Below, piece by piece: positions 13,167 through 22,700 of a stretch of DNA of 45,660 nt. Under the pieces are notes generated by a model that was not told where the DNA came from, ran no database searches, and was given only the letters and a program-made list of their open reading frames with translations. Where the stretch lies: contig CAYMCQ010000026.1 of NCBI GenBank assembly GCA_964389025.1, positions 1-45,660 of the forward strand, in the 5' to 3' direction. The position numbers were made by a program, and so were the translations under genes. Each line of letters opens with the position of its first letter. Position 1 is the first letter of the stretch. The stretch comes from CAYMCQ01 sp964389025. GTDB lineage: Bacteria; Verrucomicrobiota; Verrucomicrobiia; Limisphaerales; CAYMCQ01.

Positions 13167-16010
13167 TTATGGCAGCGGCGCGAGCCGGTAAAACTGCCGG
13201 CTGGATGCAGGCACGACGCTGACTTGCCACACGCCACCCGCATGCATCGGCACGTTGGTCACATCGTCCCAATTGGCGGGCGGCACGAACGTCGGCGCGG
13301 ACTGCAGTTTGTAGGCGGTGCAAAGTTCCGGCCAGTGAAGCACAATGTTCGTGCCTTGGCGCACGACTCCGAGCACGGGCGGCGCGACACTGCTCACCGT
13401 AACGTTGAATTCGCAACTGTTGGTGCCCCACTCGTTGGTCACAACACACATCACGGGCGTTACTCCGACCTGAAACAGGCTTCCCGACGCCGGTGTGGAG
13501 ATGACTTTCGGATAAAGCCCGGCGCCGGTGCGCAATCGAACTGAGGCGGTGGTTGAACCAGAAAGCCCGCTCAGCGGCCCGCCAGCCTTGCCGACGAAAT
13601 CTACGCGATACGTGACGTCGAAGAAACTGTCCACAGCCCACGTGCCATCGAGTTGACGGGTCAACGTGGTCTGTCCCGGACTGGGCATTCCGAAATCCGT
13701 CCCTGCCACGATGCGCAACAAATCGAAATCCGGGTCGCCCGTGATCTGACCGAACAAGCGGAAAAGGTCTGCGGCGAAAGTTTGCACCGGCGCGCCATTG
13801 CTGCGCGGAGCTGTGTGAATTTCAAAACCGACGGGCAGGTTGATTGAACGATTGAATCCAGCGAGCGAGCCGGTGCCCATGAGACTGAGGGCTAATGTTG
13901 CGTCGCTGCATGACTTCTCGCCGCCGAGCGACCCGCCCGACTGAGCGCAGGAGCCAGGTGAAGTCGCAAAGGAACACACGCTGACACCGCCGGTGCAGGC
14001 CATGTTTCCGAGAATCGGTCGCATCTGGATTGCGCCAGTTGGCGGAAGTCCATCAATGATCCACATCGAATCAAACGGCGCGACGTATTCGCAACCCGCT
14101 GGAGGCAGATTCGCGGTGCCGCTGCCGTTGTCAGGCAGCGCGCAGTTTGGTGCGTAGCCGCAGTAGTTCGACGCGACGACGAAGAAAGTGACCTGGGCAT
14201 TGGAAGAACAAGTTTGCACGACCATGTTCGACGGACACGTGAGCATCGGCGGTCGCGTGTCCGGCAACACTATCACCAAGAATTCGCAACTGTTCGTTCG
14301 GCCCCACACATTGCTGGCCACGCACGTCACCAGATTCGTCCCGAGCGGAAACAGACTTCCCGACGGCGGCGTGCAGGTCACAAGCGGAGGCACCTCGGAA
14401 CCAGTCCAAATGCGCACCGTCGCTGTCGTCGAACCCGAGTGTCCTGCGAACGGCCCGCCCGGCGCGCCGACAAAATCAATCCGATACGTGATGTCAAAAA
14501 AACTGTCCACGGCCCAGTTTCCGCCGGACTGCGACAACGTTGTGTGTCCCGGGCTGGGCATGCCGAAGTCCGTGCCCGCCGTGATGCGCAACAAATCGAA
14601 GTCCGGATCTCCCGGCGGCAATTGCCCAAAGAATCGGAACATATCGGTGTCGAAACTCTGCATGGGCGAGCCCGGAGTGCGCGGAGCGGCATGAGTTTCA
14701 AATGAAACGGGAATGTTCAGCGGACGCGTGTAGCCCGTCAGCGGACCCGTGCCTGTCAACAGAACGGCCAGCGTTGCTGCGCTGCACTCTTGTTCGCCGC
14801 CAAGCGTGCCGCCGGATTGACTGCAAGCGTCCGGCTTCGTCGTGAACGAACACACACTGACGCCCCCGGTCGAGCAGACGAAATCTTTGAGAACGGGTCG
14901 GATTTCAATGGTGGCTCCCTGCTGCAAGCCGTCAACGATCCGCATATTATCATACGCTGAAGTGTATTGACAGCCGACGGGCGGAAGATTTGCGGTGCCG
15001 CTGCCGTTGTCGGGGACAAGGCAGGAAGTGCCATAGCTACACTGGTTGCTCGCTGCGACTTTGAATATAACACTCGTGCTGTTCGAACAGGTCAAAGCCA
15101 CCACATTCGAAGGGCAAACAATGACGGGGGCGTCGCGCACGGTCACGGTGAAACTGCACTCGTTGGTGTTGCCGGCGGCATCAATGGCTTTGCAAATGAC
15201 CGTGTTGACACCGACCGGAAAAGTGGAACCGCTGGGCGGACTGCACAGGAGCGTTCCGATGGAACAATTGTCGGTTGCCGTCGCGGTGAAAGTCACGTTG
15301 CTCTTCGAGCACTGGCCGGGGTCGGCGTTGACCACGATGTTGCTTGAGCATGTGACTGTTGGCGGAGCAGTGTCGTAAGCAAGAACAGCGATGTCGTCCA
15401 GATACCAGCCTTCGCCAGTGATCGACACGTCCGAATCAAATTCGAATCGCAACGTGTGTAAATCGCCGGCGAATGGGCTGAGATCGAGCACCACTTCCGT
15501 CCACGACGTTTGCGGAGTGCTGTTGGACCAGATTTGAGTTTGGTCAATGAAGACTCGCGCCGAGTCACAGCAGGATTCAATCGAAGGGAGTTTATACCAG
15601 AATCTTAAGAGGACGAGATTTTCACAACTGCGGAGGCTGACCGCAGTCTGCATGTAAGCGGCCATGTTGTTCGTGTAAACCGGATTCGGCTCGTTGCTGT
15701 TGAACGGGTAGGCCGTGCCCGCACAGTAACCCTTCCAACTGCCGCCATGCGTGCCTTCGCCGCCAAAGGTGGAATTGACATCATCCCACGTTGGTCCGCT
15801 TCCAGCGTTGCCCACCGTCCAAATGACGCCGGGAAAGGTGCCCTCGAATCCTTCAAACAGGAGAGTCGTCTGCGCTTTCGTCACTGCCGGATGAACAAGC
15901 AGCCAAACACCGACGAGCCAACCCAGCGTGCGCAAGAGCCGGCCTGGCATGTTGGTTGGGCTGTAAAATTTTGGACGTGGTTCGAGAATTCCGGCGATTT
16001 CAGTTTTCAT
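13167..16010 (-). CDS. Large secreted HYR-domain protein with an internal duplication
   Basis: The product is 947 residues. After an N-terminal extension and signal peptide (hydrophobic about 26-44, cleavage before QTTLLFEG), residues 47-215 look like a jelly-roll/MAM-like domain (FEGFEGTFPGVIW, WYLDDIAVL). A HYR domain (about 217-292) follows. Two long copies of a module of about 290 residues come next, each opening with CPSN and containing DNGSGTANLPP, GTDFGMPSPG, AVDSFFD and a HYR-like end (FPLGTNLVTCVASN). The C-terminal 70 residues form a fibronectin-like module ending RQFYRL, common in secreted verrucomicrobial proteins. It is cysteine-rich, fitting disulfide-linked extracellular repeats. 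AAAGGA lies six bases before the start. Role is probably surface or matrix attachment. Confidence 0.85.
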   Translation of the reverse strand: MKTEIAGILEPRPKFYSPTNMPGRLLRTLGWLVGVWLLVHPAVTKAQTTLLFEGFEGTFPGVIWTVGNAGSGPTWDDVNSTFGGEGTHGGSWKGYCAGTAYPFNSNEPNPVYTNNMAAYMQTAVSLRSCENLVLLRFWYKLPSIESCCDSARVFIDQTQIWSNSTPQTSWTEVVLDLSPFAGDLHTLRFEFDSDVSITGEGWYLDDIAVLAYDTAPPTVTCSSNIVVNADPGQCSKSNVTFTATATDNCSIGTLLCSPPSGSTFPVGVNTVICKAIDAAGNTNECSFTVTVRDAPVIVCPSNVVALTCSNSTSVIFKVAASNQCSYGTSCLVPDNGSGTANLPPVGCQYTSAYDNMRIVDGLQQGATIEIRPVLKDFVCSTGGVSVCSFTTKPDACSQSGGTLGGEQECSAATLAVLLTGTGPLTGYTRPLNIPVSFETHAAPRTPGSPMQSFDTDMFRFFGQLPPGDPDFDLLRITAGTDFGMPSPGHTTLSQSGGNWAVDSFFDITYRIDFVGAPGGPFAGHSGSTTATVRIWTGSEVPPLVTCTPPSGSLFPLGTNLVTCVASNVWGRTNSCEFLVIVLPDTRPPMLTCPSNMVVQTCSSNAQVTFFVVASNYCGYAPNCALPDNGSGTANLPPAGCEYVAPFDSMWIIDGLPPTGAIQMRPILGNMACTGGVSVCSFATSPGSCAQSGGSLGGEKSCSDATLALSLMGTGSLAGFNRSINLPVGFEIHTAPRSNGAPVQTFAADLFRLFGQITGDPDFDLLRIVAGTDFGMPSPGQTTLTRQLDGTWAVDSFFDVTYRVDFVGKAGGPLSGLSGSTTASVRLRTGAGLYPKVISTPASGSLFQVGVTPVMCVVTNEWGTNSCEFNVTVSSVAPPVLGVVRQGTNIVLHWPELCTAYKLQSAPTFVPPANWDDVTNVPMHAGGVWQVSVVPASSRQFYRLAPLP
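13385..15131 (-). repeat. Tandem duplication of about 870 bp inside the HYR-protein gene
   Basis: Two diverged copies lie head to tail at about 14258-15131 and 13385-14257. Shared landmarks such as the CTGGGCAT segment (13681 and 14554) and the ATGCGCAACAAATCG segment are offset by 873 bases. The copies differ at many synonymous sites, so the event is old. It doubles the DNGSGTANLPP-to-HYR module of the protein. Confidence 0.8.
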
Positions 16011-16043
16011 TTGTTATCCTTTCGTTTCATAAGGTGAGATGAC

Positions 16044-16568
16044 TTAGGGTTTGTGCAGCCGATAAAACCGGTTGCCCATCATGAAGGCGGGCACGGTGAC
16101 GCTTTTGGTCGTGCCGTTGTCGCTGGGCGAAAGGCCAACGCTCGACCAGTTGGTGGTTCCAAAAACAGAGTTTTGTTCCAGCCCAAAGCCAGTCGAAGGT
16201 GACGGCCACGAGAGGATTGCATTCGTGCCGGAGCGCGTGATGGTGAGCAACGGCGCGCCGGGTTCCTGAATGGCGGCGATGAGTCCCCAGAAACCGCCGT
16301 CCAGGGAATAATTGCCGCCGCTCATGGTCGTGCCTGCGTCCGGCTGGCCGATGGTGCCGCTGACGGAATATACCCCGCCGGTGCTGGTGCCGCCGCCACC
16401 GTCAATGGTGGACCAATCAATGGAGTAGGTCTGCCCGAACGCCCGAACGCAGAAGGCAGAATGAAGAAGGATGAAACCGAGCATGAGCAGGTGGTAGGGA
16501 CGCCGCGCTACGGCGTCCGGACAGCGCAGCGCGCTGTCCCTGCGTTGAAAAGAATGATTGGTCTTCAT
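16044..16568 (-). CDS. Small secreted protein with the WSTIDGGGG beta-module and C-terminal Ig-like domain
   Basis: This 174-residue protein has a signal peptide-like segment (MLGFILLHSAFCV, about 29-45). TYSIDWSTIDGGGGTSTGG and SVSGTIGQPDAG follow, a repeat-like module I know from many secreted verrucomicrobial proteins of unknown function. The end (LTITRSGTNAILSWP, then NRFYRLHKP) is the Fn3-like domain also seen in the HYR protein. The ATG at 16568 overlaps the S74 gene's stop by four bases (ATGA) after GGCGGA. An internal ATG at 16484, just before the hydrophobic signal, is an alternative start. Between them, residues 10-23 are encoded by a palindromic repeat element (16497-16540). Confidence 0.8.
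   Translation of the reverse strand: MKTNHSFQRRDSALRCPDAVARRPYHLLMLGFILLHSAFCVRAFGQTYSIDWSTIDGGGGTSTGGVYSVSGTIGQPDAGTTMSGGNYSLDGGFWGLIAAIQEPGAPLLTITRSGTNAILSWPSPSTGFGLEQNSVFGTTNWSSVGLSPSDNGTTKSVTVPAFMMGNRFYRLHKP
16497..16540. repeat. REP-like double palindrome in the 5' part of a coding sequence
   Basis: Two adjacent perfect hairpins occur: GGACGCCG (16498-16505) with CGGCGTCC (16511-16518) over a 5-base loop, and GGACAGCGC (16519-16527) with GCGCTGTCC (16531-16539) over a 3-base loop. The outer GGGAC and GTCCC can also pair across the whole unit. The twin-hairpin, GC-rich, 44-bp form is that of REP/BIME-type intergenic repeats. It sits just upstream of the signal-peptide code of the small secreted protein. 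No second copy is seen in the window and no target duplication is visible. Confidence 0.65.
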
Positions 16569-18409
16569 TTTCCGCCTCCGCTCTTTTCGATGAACAGCCG
16601 TTCCAATTTTTCCAGCCGCTGTTTCAACTCCGTATTCTCCGCTTCGAGCTTTTGAATTCTCACCTCTGACCGCTGACCTCCGGCCTCCACCTTCTCATTC
16701 AATCCTTGAATGGCCGCCAGCGCCACACCGTCGGCATCCACTGTTGCGATGTGTTTGTCGTCGGTTCCAACAGTGAAGGCTGAGTGGAAGTCCTGGGCGA
16801 CCGGGCCGAGGTGAGTTGTTGTCGGGTCCACTTTGTAGTTCCATTTAGCAATGGGCAACGCGGCAACTTTCTCCAGCACCTCGCGAGGATTGATGCTCCG
16901 AAAATTCTCCTTGGCGTTGCGGTCGCTGGGCGGATTTATGGCGCCAGTGGTATAGAGATTCCCCGACTGATCCACGCGCATCAATTGCGTGTAGGTGCCG
17001 TTTGTGTCATAGCGGGCGACTTGGAAAATACGCCCGCTGATGGATGGGATGCCAGCCGTCAACGCGGAGTTCTCCATGAACAAACCCCAGCGGCCGATGC
17101 CAGCCTTGTTTGCCGGCGCATTAGCAGTAAAGGTATCGAAATCCCGCACAATCATGGGTGAGTCGGCTGCGTGCAGGTGGATACCCTTGGTTGATTCGAT
17201 GCGCACTCCGCCGCTGGCTCGGACGTTGAATTCATTGCTCGTGGTTGAACTGAAGTCGGCGCCCTGCGAATCGGCCCACACGAAGCTGCCGGCGTCGTTG
17301 GCTCTGGCACGGCGGCCGGCGGCAAAAGCATAATCGCCCGCTGCGATATTGGCCCGACCCCCTGGAATCGTTGACCATGAACCTGCCGCTGTATTCGCGC
17401 CACCACCGCCAATTGCTGATGAGAATCCCACGGCCTGGTTGTATCCTCCCCCAGCCGCAGTGGCTTCATCGGCAGCCACCTGGTTAAACTGGCCGCCTCC
17501 AATCGTGGCGTAGTTCACCCAATTCGAAACGACGTTACCCCATCCCCCGCCAATGGTATCAAAGCTCGTCGTATTCGAAATCACGTTCGGATACAGAAGA
17601 CTTCCCCCGCCTCCAATAACTCCACCCCGCACAAACCCGTCAGCAGAGACGACGTGATTAGCCTCGTTACCACCGATAACCGTCGGGCTAACATTATTCA
17701 GACTGCCTGCATCGGGGAATTCCAAGCGCAGGGCGCGATAGCCACCAACTTTGAAGTTGAGCGGTTGCCAATTGATACTGCCGAAAAACTGGTTCGAAGT
17801 GATATTGTTCCCGCCAAGTTGCCAGAAGTTCGATGCTGTAAGGCCCCCAAGGGCCGTCGCGTTCACGTTGCTCAAACCGGCGCCGCCTCCGGAAAACATG
17901 CCGTTGAAAATGTTCGCCGTATTGTTGAACTCCACTGCACCGGAGTAATTCCCGCCAAGATTCGCGCTGGGTAGCGAGCCGGTCAACTGGGTTGTCGGAA
18001 GAAGGCCGGAGAGATTGCCGGCTGTGATCGCATAAGGCGCGGCCGTGAGTTTCTGACGCGGCGACAACAGCGTGAACGGTCCGATGGTTGTGCGCACCTC
18101 AATTTGCAGCCAGCGGTCTGCGCCGGGAAAATTCGCGCCAAAATCCAGCGGTAGCACGAACAGTCCGTTGGTCACACCCACGATTACACCCGGCGGTGAA
18201 TTGGTTGCAAGCGCTGTGCCGCCACTGACGGCACTCCAGAGCGTAGCTTGGAACTCCGCAGTGCCCGTGAAAGCCGAGTTACTGTCCATCAGCCGGCCTT
18301 GGTAGGTAAGAGCCGTGCCTTGGGCGAACGCGGTAAGGACGCAGACTGAATGAAGAATGATGAAACAGAGAACGAGCGAGCGTTTTGCATTCATAAGTTT
18401 GATTGGCAT
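16565..18409 (-). CDS. Secreted trimeric adhesin-like protein with C-terminal peptidase S74 (intramolecular chaperone) domain
   Basis: The product is 614 residues. The signal peptide is LVLCFIILHSVCVLTAFAQG (about 12-31). Residues 33-130 form a beta-rich N-domain (LTYQGRLMDSNSAFTGTAEF). Residues about 250-390 hold short glycine-rich YadA-head-like repeats (IGGGWGNVVSN, AAGGGYNQAVG, AAGRRARANDAGSFVWAD). The S74 domain starts at residue 495 with SDRNAKENF: Ser495 and Lys500 match the Ser/Lys dyad used for self-cleavage in endosialidase chaperones. GPVAQDFHSAF and DADGVALAAIQGL follow, then a coiled coil at about 575-606. Known S74 domains drive trimerisation of fibres and then cut themselves off. 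An internal ATG at 18394 is an alternative start, since neither has a clear ribosome site. Confidence 0.88.
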   Translation of the reverse strand: MPIKLMNAKRSLVLCFIILHSVCVLTAFAQGTALTYQGRLMDSNSAFTGTAEFQATLWSAVSGGTALATNSPPGVIVGVTNGLFVLPLDFGANFPGADRWLQIEVRTTIGPFTLLSPRQKLTAAPYAITAGNLSGLLPTTQLTGSLPSANLGGNYSGAVEFNNTANIFNGMFSGGGAGLSNVNATALGGLTASNFWQLGGNNITSNQFFGSINWQPLNFKVGGYRALRLEFPDAGSLNNVSPTVIGGNEANHVVSADGFVRGGVIGGGGSLLYPNVISNTTSFDTIGGGWGNVVSNWVNYATIGGGQFNQVAADEATAAGGGYNQAVGFSSAIGGGGANTAAGSWSTIPGGRANIAAGDYAFAAGRRARANDAGSFVWADSQGADFSSTTSNEFNVRASGGVRIESTKGIHLHAADSPMIVRDFDTFTANAPANKAGIGRWGLFMENSALTAGIPSISGRIFQVARYDTNGTYTQLMRVDQSGNLYTTGAINPPSDRNAKENFRSINPREVLEKVAALPIAKWNYKVDPTTTHLGPVAQDFHSAFTVGTDDKHIATVDADGVALAAIQGLNEKVEAGGQRSEVRIQKLEAENTELKQRLEKLERLFIEKSGGGK

Positions 18410-18428
18410 TGCGGTTTTAGCTGTTTTG

Positions 18429-19700
18429 TCAGGTCAGTTTCCACGGGCTGCGCATCGGGCGGGACATCATTGAGTTCGCTTCGTCGTCGTCGAAGCATTC
18501 GATCTTCGGATTCCATTTCAGCTTGCGACCGAGTTGGATTGAAATGGTTGCCAGATGGCAGACGGTGGAAACGCGATGACCGATGTCCACAGGAAAGTAA
18601 GGATCCTTCCGGCTTTTGACACACTTGAGGAAGTCGTGATGCTCACCTTCCGGGTTCGTGTATAAATGGATTTCGTTCGGGCCGATTTCCGAGTTGAGGA
18701 TTTTTTCGGAACTGGCCTCAACTTTTCCTTTCCAGCCGCGATTGCCAACCCATCCTTCCGTGCCGATGAATTTGATGCCGGGATTTCCCGGAACGCACGT
18801 CATGACGACGCCGTTCGCGTAGCGGAAGGTGACATCGTAATCCTTGACGGTGTTGTAGAGCCCGCCTTCCCAATGCGTGCCGGTGCCCTCGACCTCGACC
18901 GGCCCGGCGTGTTCAGTGTTGTTGGCCCATTGCGCGGTGTCGAACAAGTGCGCGCCCCAATCCGGGATAATCCCACCCGAGTAATCCTGAATCCATCGGA
19001 AGTTAAAGTGAACGCGATCCTTCGTGTAGGCCGCGAACGGCGCGGGACCGAGCCACATTTCGTAATCGAGTTCCGGCGGCACGGTCTGCGGTGTCGGATC
19101 GCCGGGAACTTGCGGCTGGCGCGGAAGAATGACTTCGATGCACTGCAATTTTCCGATGCGCCCATTGCGCACCAGTTCGGCCATGCGGTGATAAACTGGC
19201 AGCGAGCGATCCTCCGTGCTGGTCTGGAAAACGCGGTGATGTTTGCGGATTTCGTTGACCAGGATTTTTCCCTCATCAATCGTCAATGTCGGCTTCTCGC
19301 ATTGCACATCCTTGCCCGCGCGCGCCGCCATCACGCTCATCAATGTGTGCCAGTGGTCCGGCGTGGAAATCATCACCGCGTCAATGTCCTTGCGGCCGAG
19401 AACATCACGGAAGTCTTTCGACATCGCGCAATCGTTAGTGCCGTATCTTGCATCAACCATCGCCTTGGCCTTCCGCATCCGTTCGCCGTCCACGTCGCAA
19501 ACCATCAACACCTTCGCATCGGCAAGTTCGAGGTAACGTTTGAGATTCCAATTCGTGCCGTGCCCGCCCGTGCCAATGAAACCGACCGCGATTTTATTGC
19601 TCGGCGCATCTTTGCCGAACACACGAGCGGGAGCGAGATAAGGCAGTGCCAGTGCCGCCGCAGCGCCACGAACAAACTGACGTCTTGAAATTAGTTTCAT
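18429..19700 (-). CDS. Gfo/Idh/MocA-family oxidoreductase with Tat leader
   Basis: This 423-residue enzyme starts MKLISRRQFVRGAAAALALP, a textbook twin-arginine signal. The Rossmann domain has the GFIGTGGHG dinucleotide loop (about 40-48) and VMISTPDHWHTLMSV. CEKPTLT carries the EKP motif. The C-terminal domain has DWGAHLFDTAQWA with the conserved Asp-x-x-x-His and His-x-x-x-Asp type residues, and ends SRPMRSPWKL, a tail typical of the exported subgroup. Substrate is unknown and sugars are likely. It is seven bases downstream of the GH38 gene, suggesting that it oxidises or de-oxidises the sugar released by that enzyme. That link is inference. Confidence 0.93.
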   Translation of the reverse strand: MKLISRRQFVRGAAAALALPYLAPARVFGKDAPSNKIAVGFIGTGGHGTNWNLKRYLELADAKVLMVCDVDGERMRKAKAMVDARYGTNDCAMSKDFRDVLGRKDIDAVMISTPDHWHTLMSVMAARAGKDVQCEKPTLTIDEGKILVNEIRKHHRVFQTSTEDRSLPVYHRMAELVRNGRIGKLQCIEVILPRQPQVPGDPTPQTVPPELDYEMWLGPAPFAAYTKDRVHFNFRWIQDYSGGIIPDWGAHLFDTAQWANNTEHAGPVEVEGTGTHWEGGLYNTVKDYDVTFRYANGVVMTCVPGNPGIKFIGTEGWVGNRGWKGKVEASSEKILNSEIGPNEIHLYTNPEGEHHDFLKCVKSRKDPYFPVDIGHRVSTVCHLATISIQLGRKLKWNPKIECFDDDEANSMMSRPMRSPWKLT

Positions 19701-19707
19701 TACCGGT

Positions 19708-22700
19708 TCATTTTTGCGTTAGTCGGTGCGCAGCCTCTTCGAGTTTTAATCGGACTGTGATGAATTGATTCGGCTTGAACGGCACTTTCACGACATTGCC
19801 TGCCACGGCCAGCTTCTGTTTGTTTTCCTCGACGCCGTTGCAGAGGTGAGCGGATTTGATGCGCAGATTCGGCAGCTTCAATTCCGCCTCGCCGGCGCGT
19901 CCTGCAATTTCGCGGAAGCGCAAGATGCATCCGTCGCCGTCCTCGGCTTCCTTGAGCGTCACGATTTCGAGATTGGGCGCGTCGAGGGTGAGGAACGAGC
20001 CGCCGGCGGCGGGCATCGGCCGTCCGCTTTGGGCGATGGCGGCTGAGAACGAGGACAGGTGCGGATAGGCGAAAACCGGCGTGCGGGTGTCCTCGTCGAA
20101 GCGCGCGAGGTCTTCGCGACCCAGCCCGCGTCCGCTGGTGATCGAATAGCGAAACACGAACACGCCGCCCTGCTGCGCGCGGTAGTTCGTGAACCAGTAG
20201 TTGTTCAGCGCGTAGGAATAAACGTGGCCATTCTTGATCGGCAGGTGGGAAAGCCACTTGCCGCGATTGATGTCCGTCAGCGTCACCAGCGGTGCGTCCG
20301 GTGTGGACCACGCAACCGAGAAACTGCCATCGCTCACATGCACAAGATTTTGCGGCGTGAACCATTCCCGGCACGCGCCCGGCATCTGGTCATCGTTCGG
20401 TCGGCACCAGCCGTTCTGAATCTGGTATTCCAAACCCGGCTTCGCGGCCGCAAACGGGAACGCGAAGTAAACCGCCTCCTTCGCGCGCGTCTCGTCTTTC
20501 TCAATTGTGTTCACGATGTCCACGCGCTTGAGTTTGTCGTAGAGCAGATACTCGCTGCGGATGCTGGGCGTGTTTTTGCATTTCGTGACGACGATGAGGC
20601 GCTGGCCCAGCGGCGTTTTCACCCTCTCGACAATCTCGGCCGAAGCCGGAGTTTCGATTTGAAGGTTCGCCGGCGGCGTGCCGAAGGTAAAGTTGATGAT
20701 CAACGAATCCTCACCCCCGCTCACATAGAGATACTCGTTCAGCTTGTAGGGCGCATTGGTGTCCGCAAGTTCGCGGTTCTCGTTTTTGTCGAACAGGCTC
20801 TTGATGCCGCCGGTCTGCTTGTCCACAGTGAGGCGATAGAATGAATTCTCGATGGTTTCGCCGGATATTTTTTCGTTGGGCCGGTGCGCGACGGCGTTAA
20901 AGCCACGGATGCCGTAAGCCTTGTAGCCCATCGCCGGCACGTTCACGGCGAGGAACCGGATTTTGCGCCAGCCGTCGCGCTCGAAATACACGTCCATCGG
21001 CACGGGCTGGTTGTCGGCAAAATCAACCAGTTGCTCGCCGCTGCCGATTTCCACTTCGAGCGGCGCGGTGCGCGGCTGGTTCTGCCAGTTGAACGCGAGA
21101 ATGCTGCTGCCATCCACGGCGATGGTCTGCGCGAGGCGGTTGTTCGCGCGCGCGAGCAGATTGCGCGCGTCCAGGTTCGCCCGCGTGGCGTAACTTTCCT
21201 TGATTTCCCACTGCCGCTCGACGAACTGCCGTCCCGGCTGCGAGATGCTGTTGTGCGCGCCCCAGGTGTGCTCGTCGTAAAACATCACGTTGCGCCACGT
21301 GCCGCGGAAATCCTCCGCCGGGTAGCGATAGCGTGGCTCGAAAATCCCGGCGAGCGCCGCCGCTATTTCCGCCGCAGGCAAGATCTGCTGCGTCTGGCGG
21401 TTCAGCGTCGTGGCCTTCGCGGTCGAGCCAACGCCGTCTTCCCAATACGCCCCGCAATCGCCCCGATGCACCGGCAGTCGTTTCGAAAAATGTTTTTCGA
21501 CGTAGTTGAAATATTCCGCGTCCGTGGCCACAAGGAGTTTCGGAAACTCGAATTCATGGTTCCAAGCGGCGATGGTTTTTGCCTCGCCGGTTTCCGGAAT
21601 CGCCGCGTTATCCACATACGCGCCGTAAATCATCACCGCGTCCGGCGCGTAGTCGTCGCGCAAATAGCGCACCAGAAACTGCGGCACGCTGCCTTTCAGG
21701 AATTCGACGCTCGAAATGTTTCCGCCCCAGCCCGGCCCGGTCAGCCGCTTGAGCTGCACATAGCTCCGCGCATACCACATGAAAATCCGCTCGCCATTCA
21801 TGCCCTCCCAGTAAAACGGCGAATCCTCGTTCAGATTGCTGTGATGCAGAATCGGCGCGCGGCTTTGATTGGCGCCATTGGAAAACCCCTTCACGCCCAC
21901 GTCGCTGAAGAGCGTCGGCAAGAACCAACTGTGCGACGGCGCGTCCGTGATGCATGCGAAGTCGAAGTTGCCGCCGTGCTCGCGGTGCAGCCGGTGCGTG
22001 TAATACATCGCGCGATAAAGCTCCTCGCCCGAGCAGATGCCCGTCATCAGGTTGAGGTAGAACGCGTTCACCGCAGCCCGGCCTTGCTTCAGATTGCCCA
22101 GGAATTCCTTGCGAGCCGGCCCGGTGCGGCAGTCGAGATAGTTGTCCGCCAGCCACGCGGTCTCGAAGTTGAACTTGTAAAACGGATACTTCGCCAGAAT
22201 GTCGAGCACTTGATCCGTGTTGCGATTGTCCAACTCATTCACGTGCGGCTGCAGGTCGGTGTAGCCCACGTCATTGTGGACTTTCGGGCAGACGAACACC
22301 TTCCATTGTTTCGCGGGTTTGAAATCGGCGTCGGCGTGAAGCGATTCGCCGTCGAGCTTCAGTTCCAATTTCGCCCTGCCCGCCGGGATGTCCGCCGGGA
22401 TGTCGAGCGGCTCGGTCAAAACGCCGAAGTCATACGCGTTGGTGAAAGTTCGGGCGAGGGTTTGTTTGCCGATGGTGATTTTCGCGTCGACTTTCTCGAA
22501 CCGCTTGCTGAACGGCAGGATGAGGTTGCAGATTTCCGTGAGCCGCCCGCCGTTCCTGCGGAAAAAAATTGTCGGCTCCAGCCGCGGGGCAGTGTCCGGC
22601 GCGGCTTCCGCCAAACGAAACACAATGGCGTCATACTGCAAGGTGCCAAGGCCCAGCGGCACGACTGTGATTTGATTTCCCTTGGGCTTGAGCCACGCGC

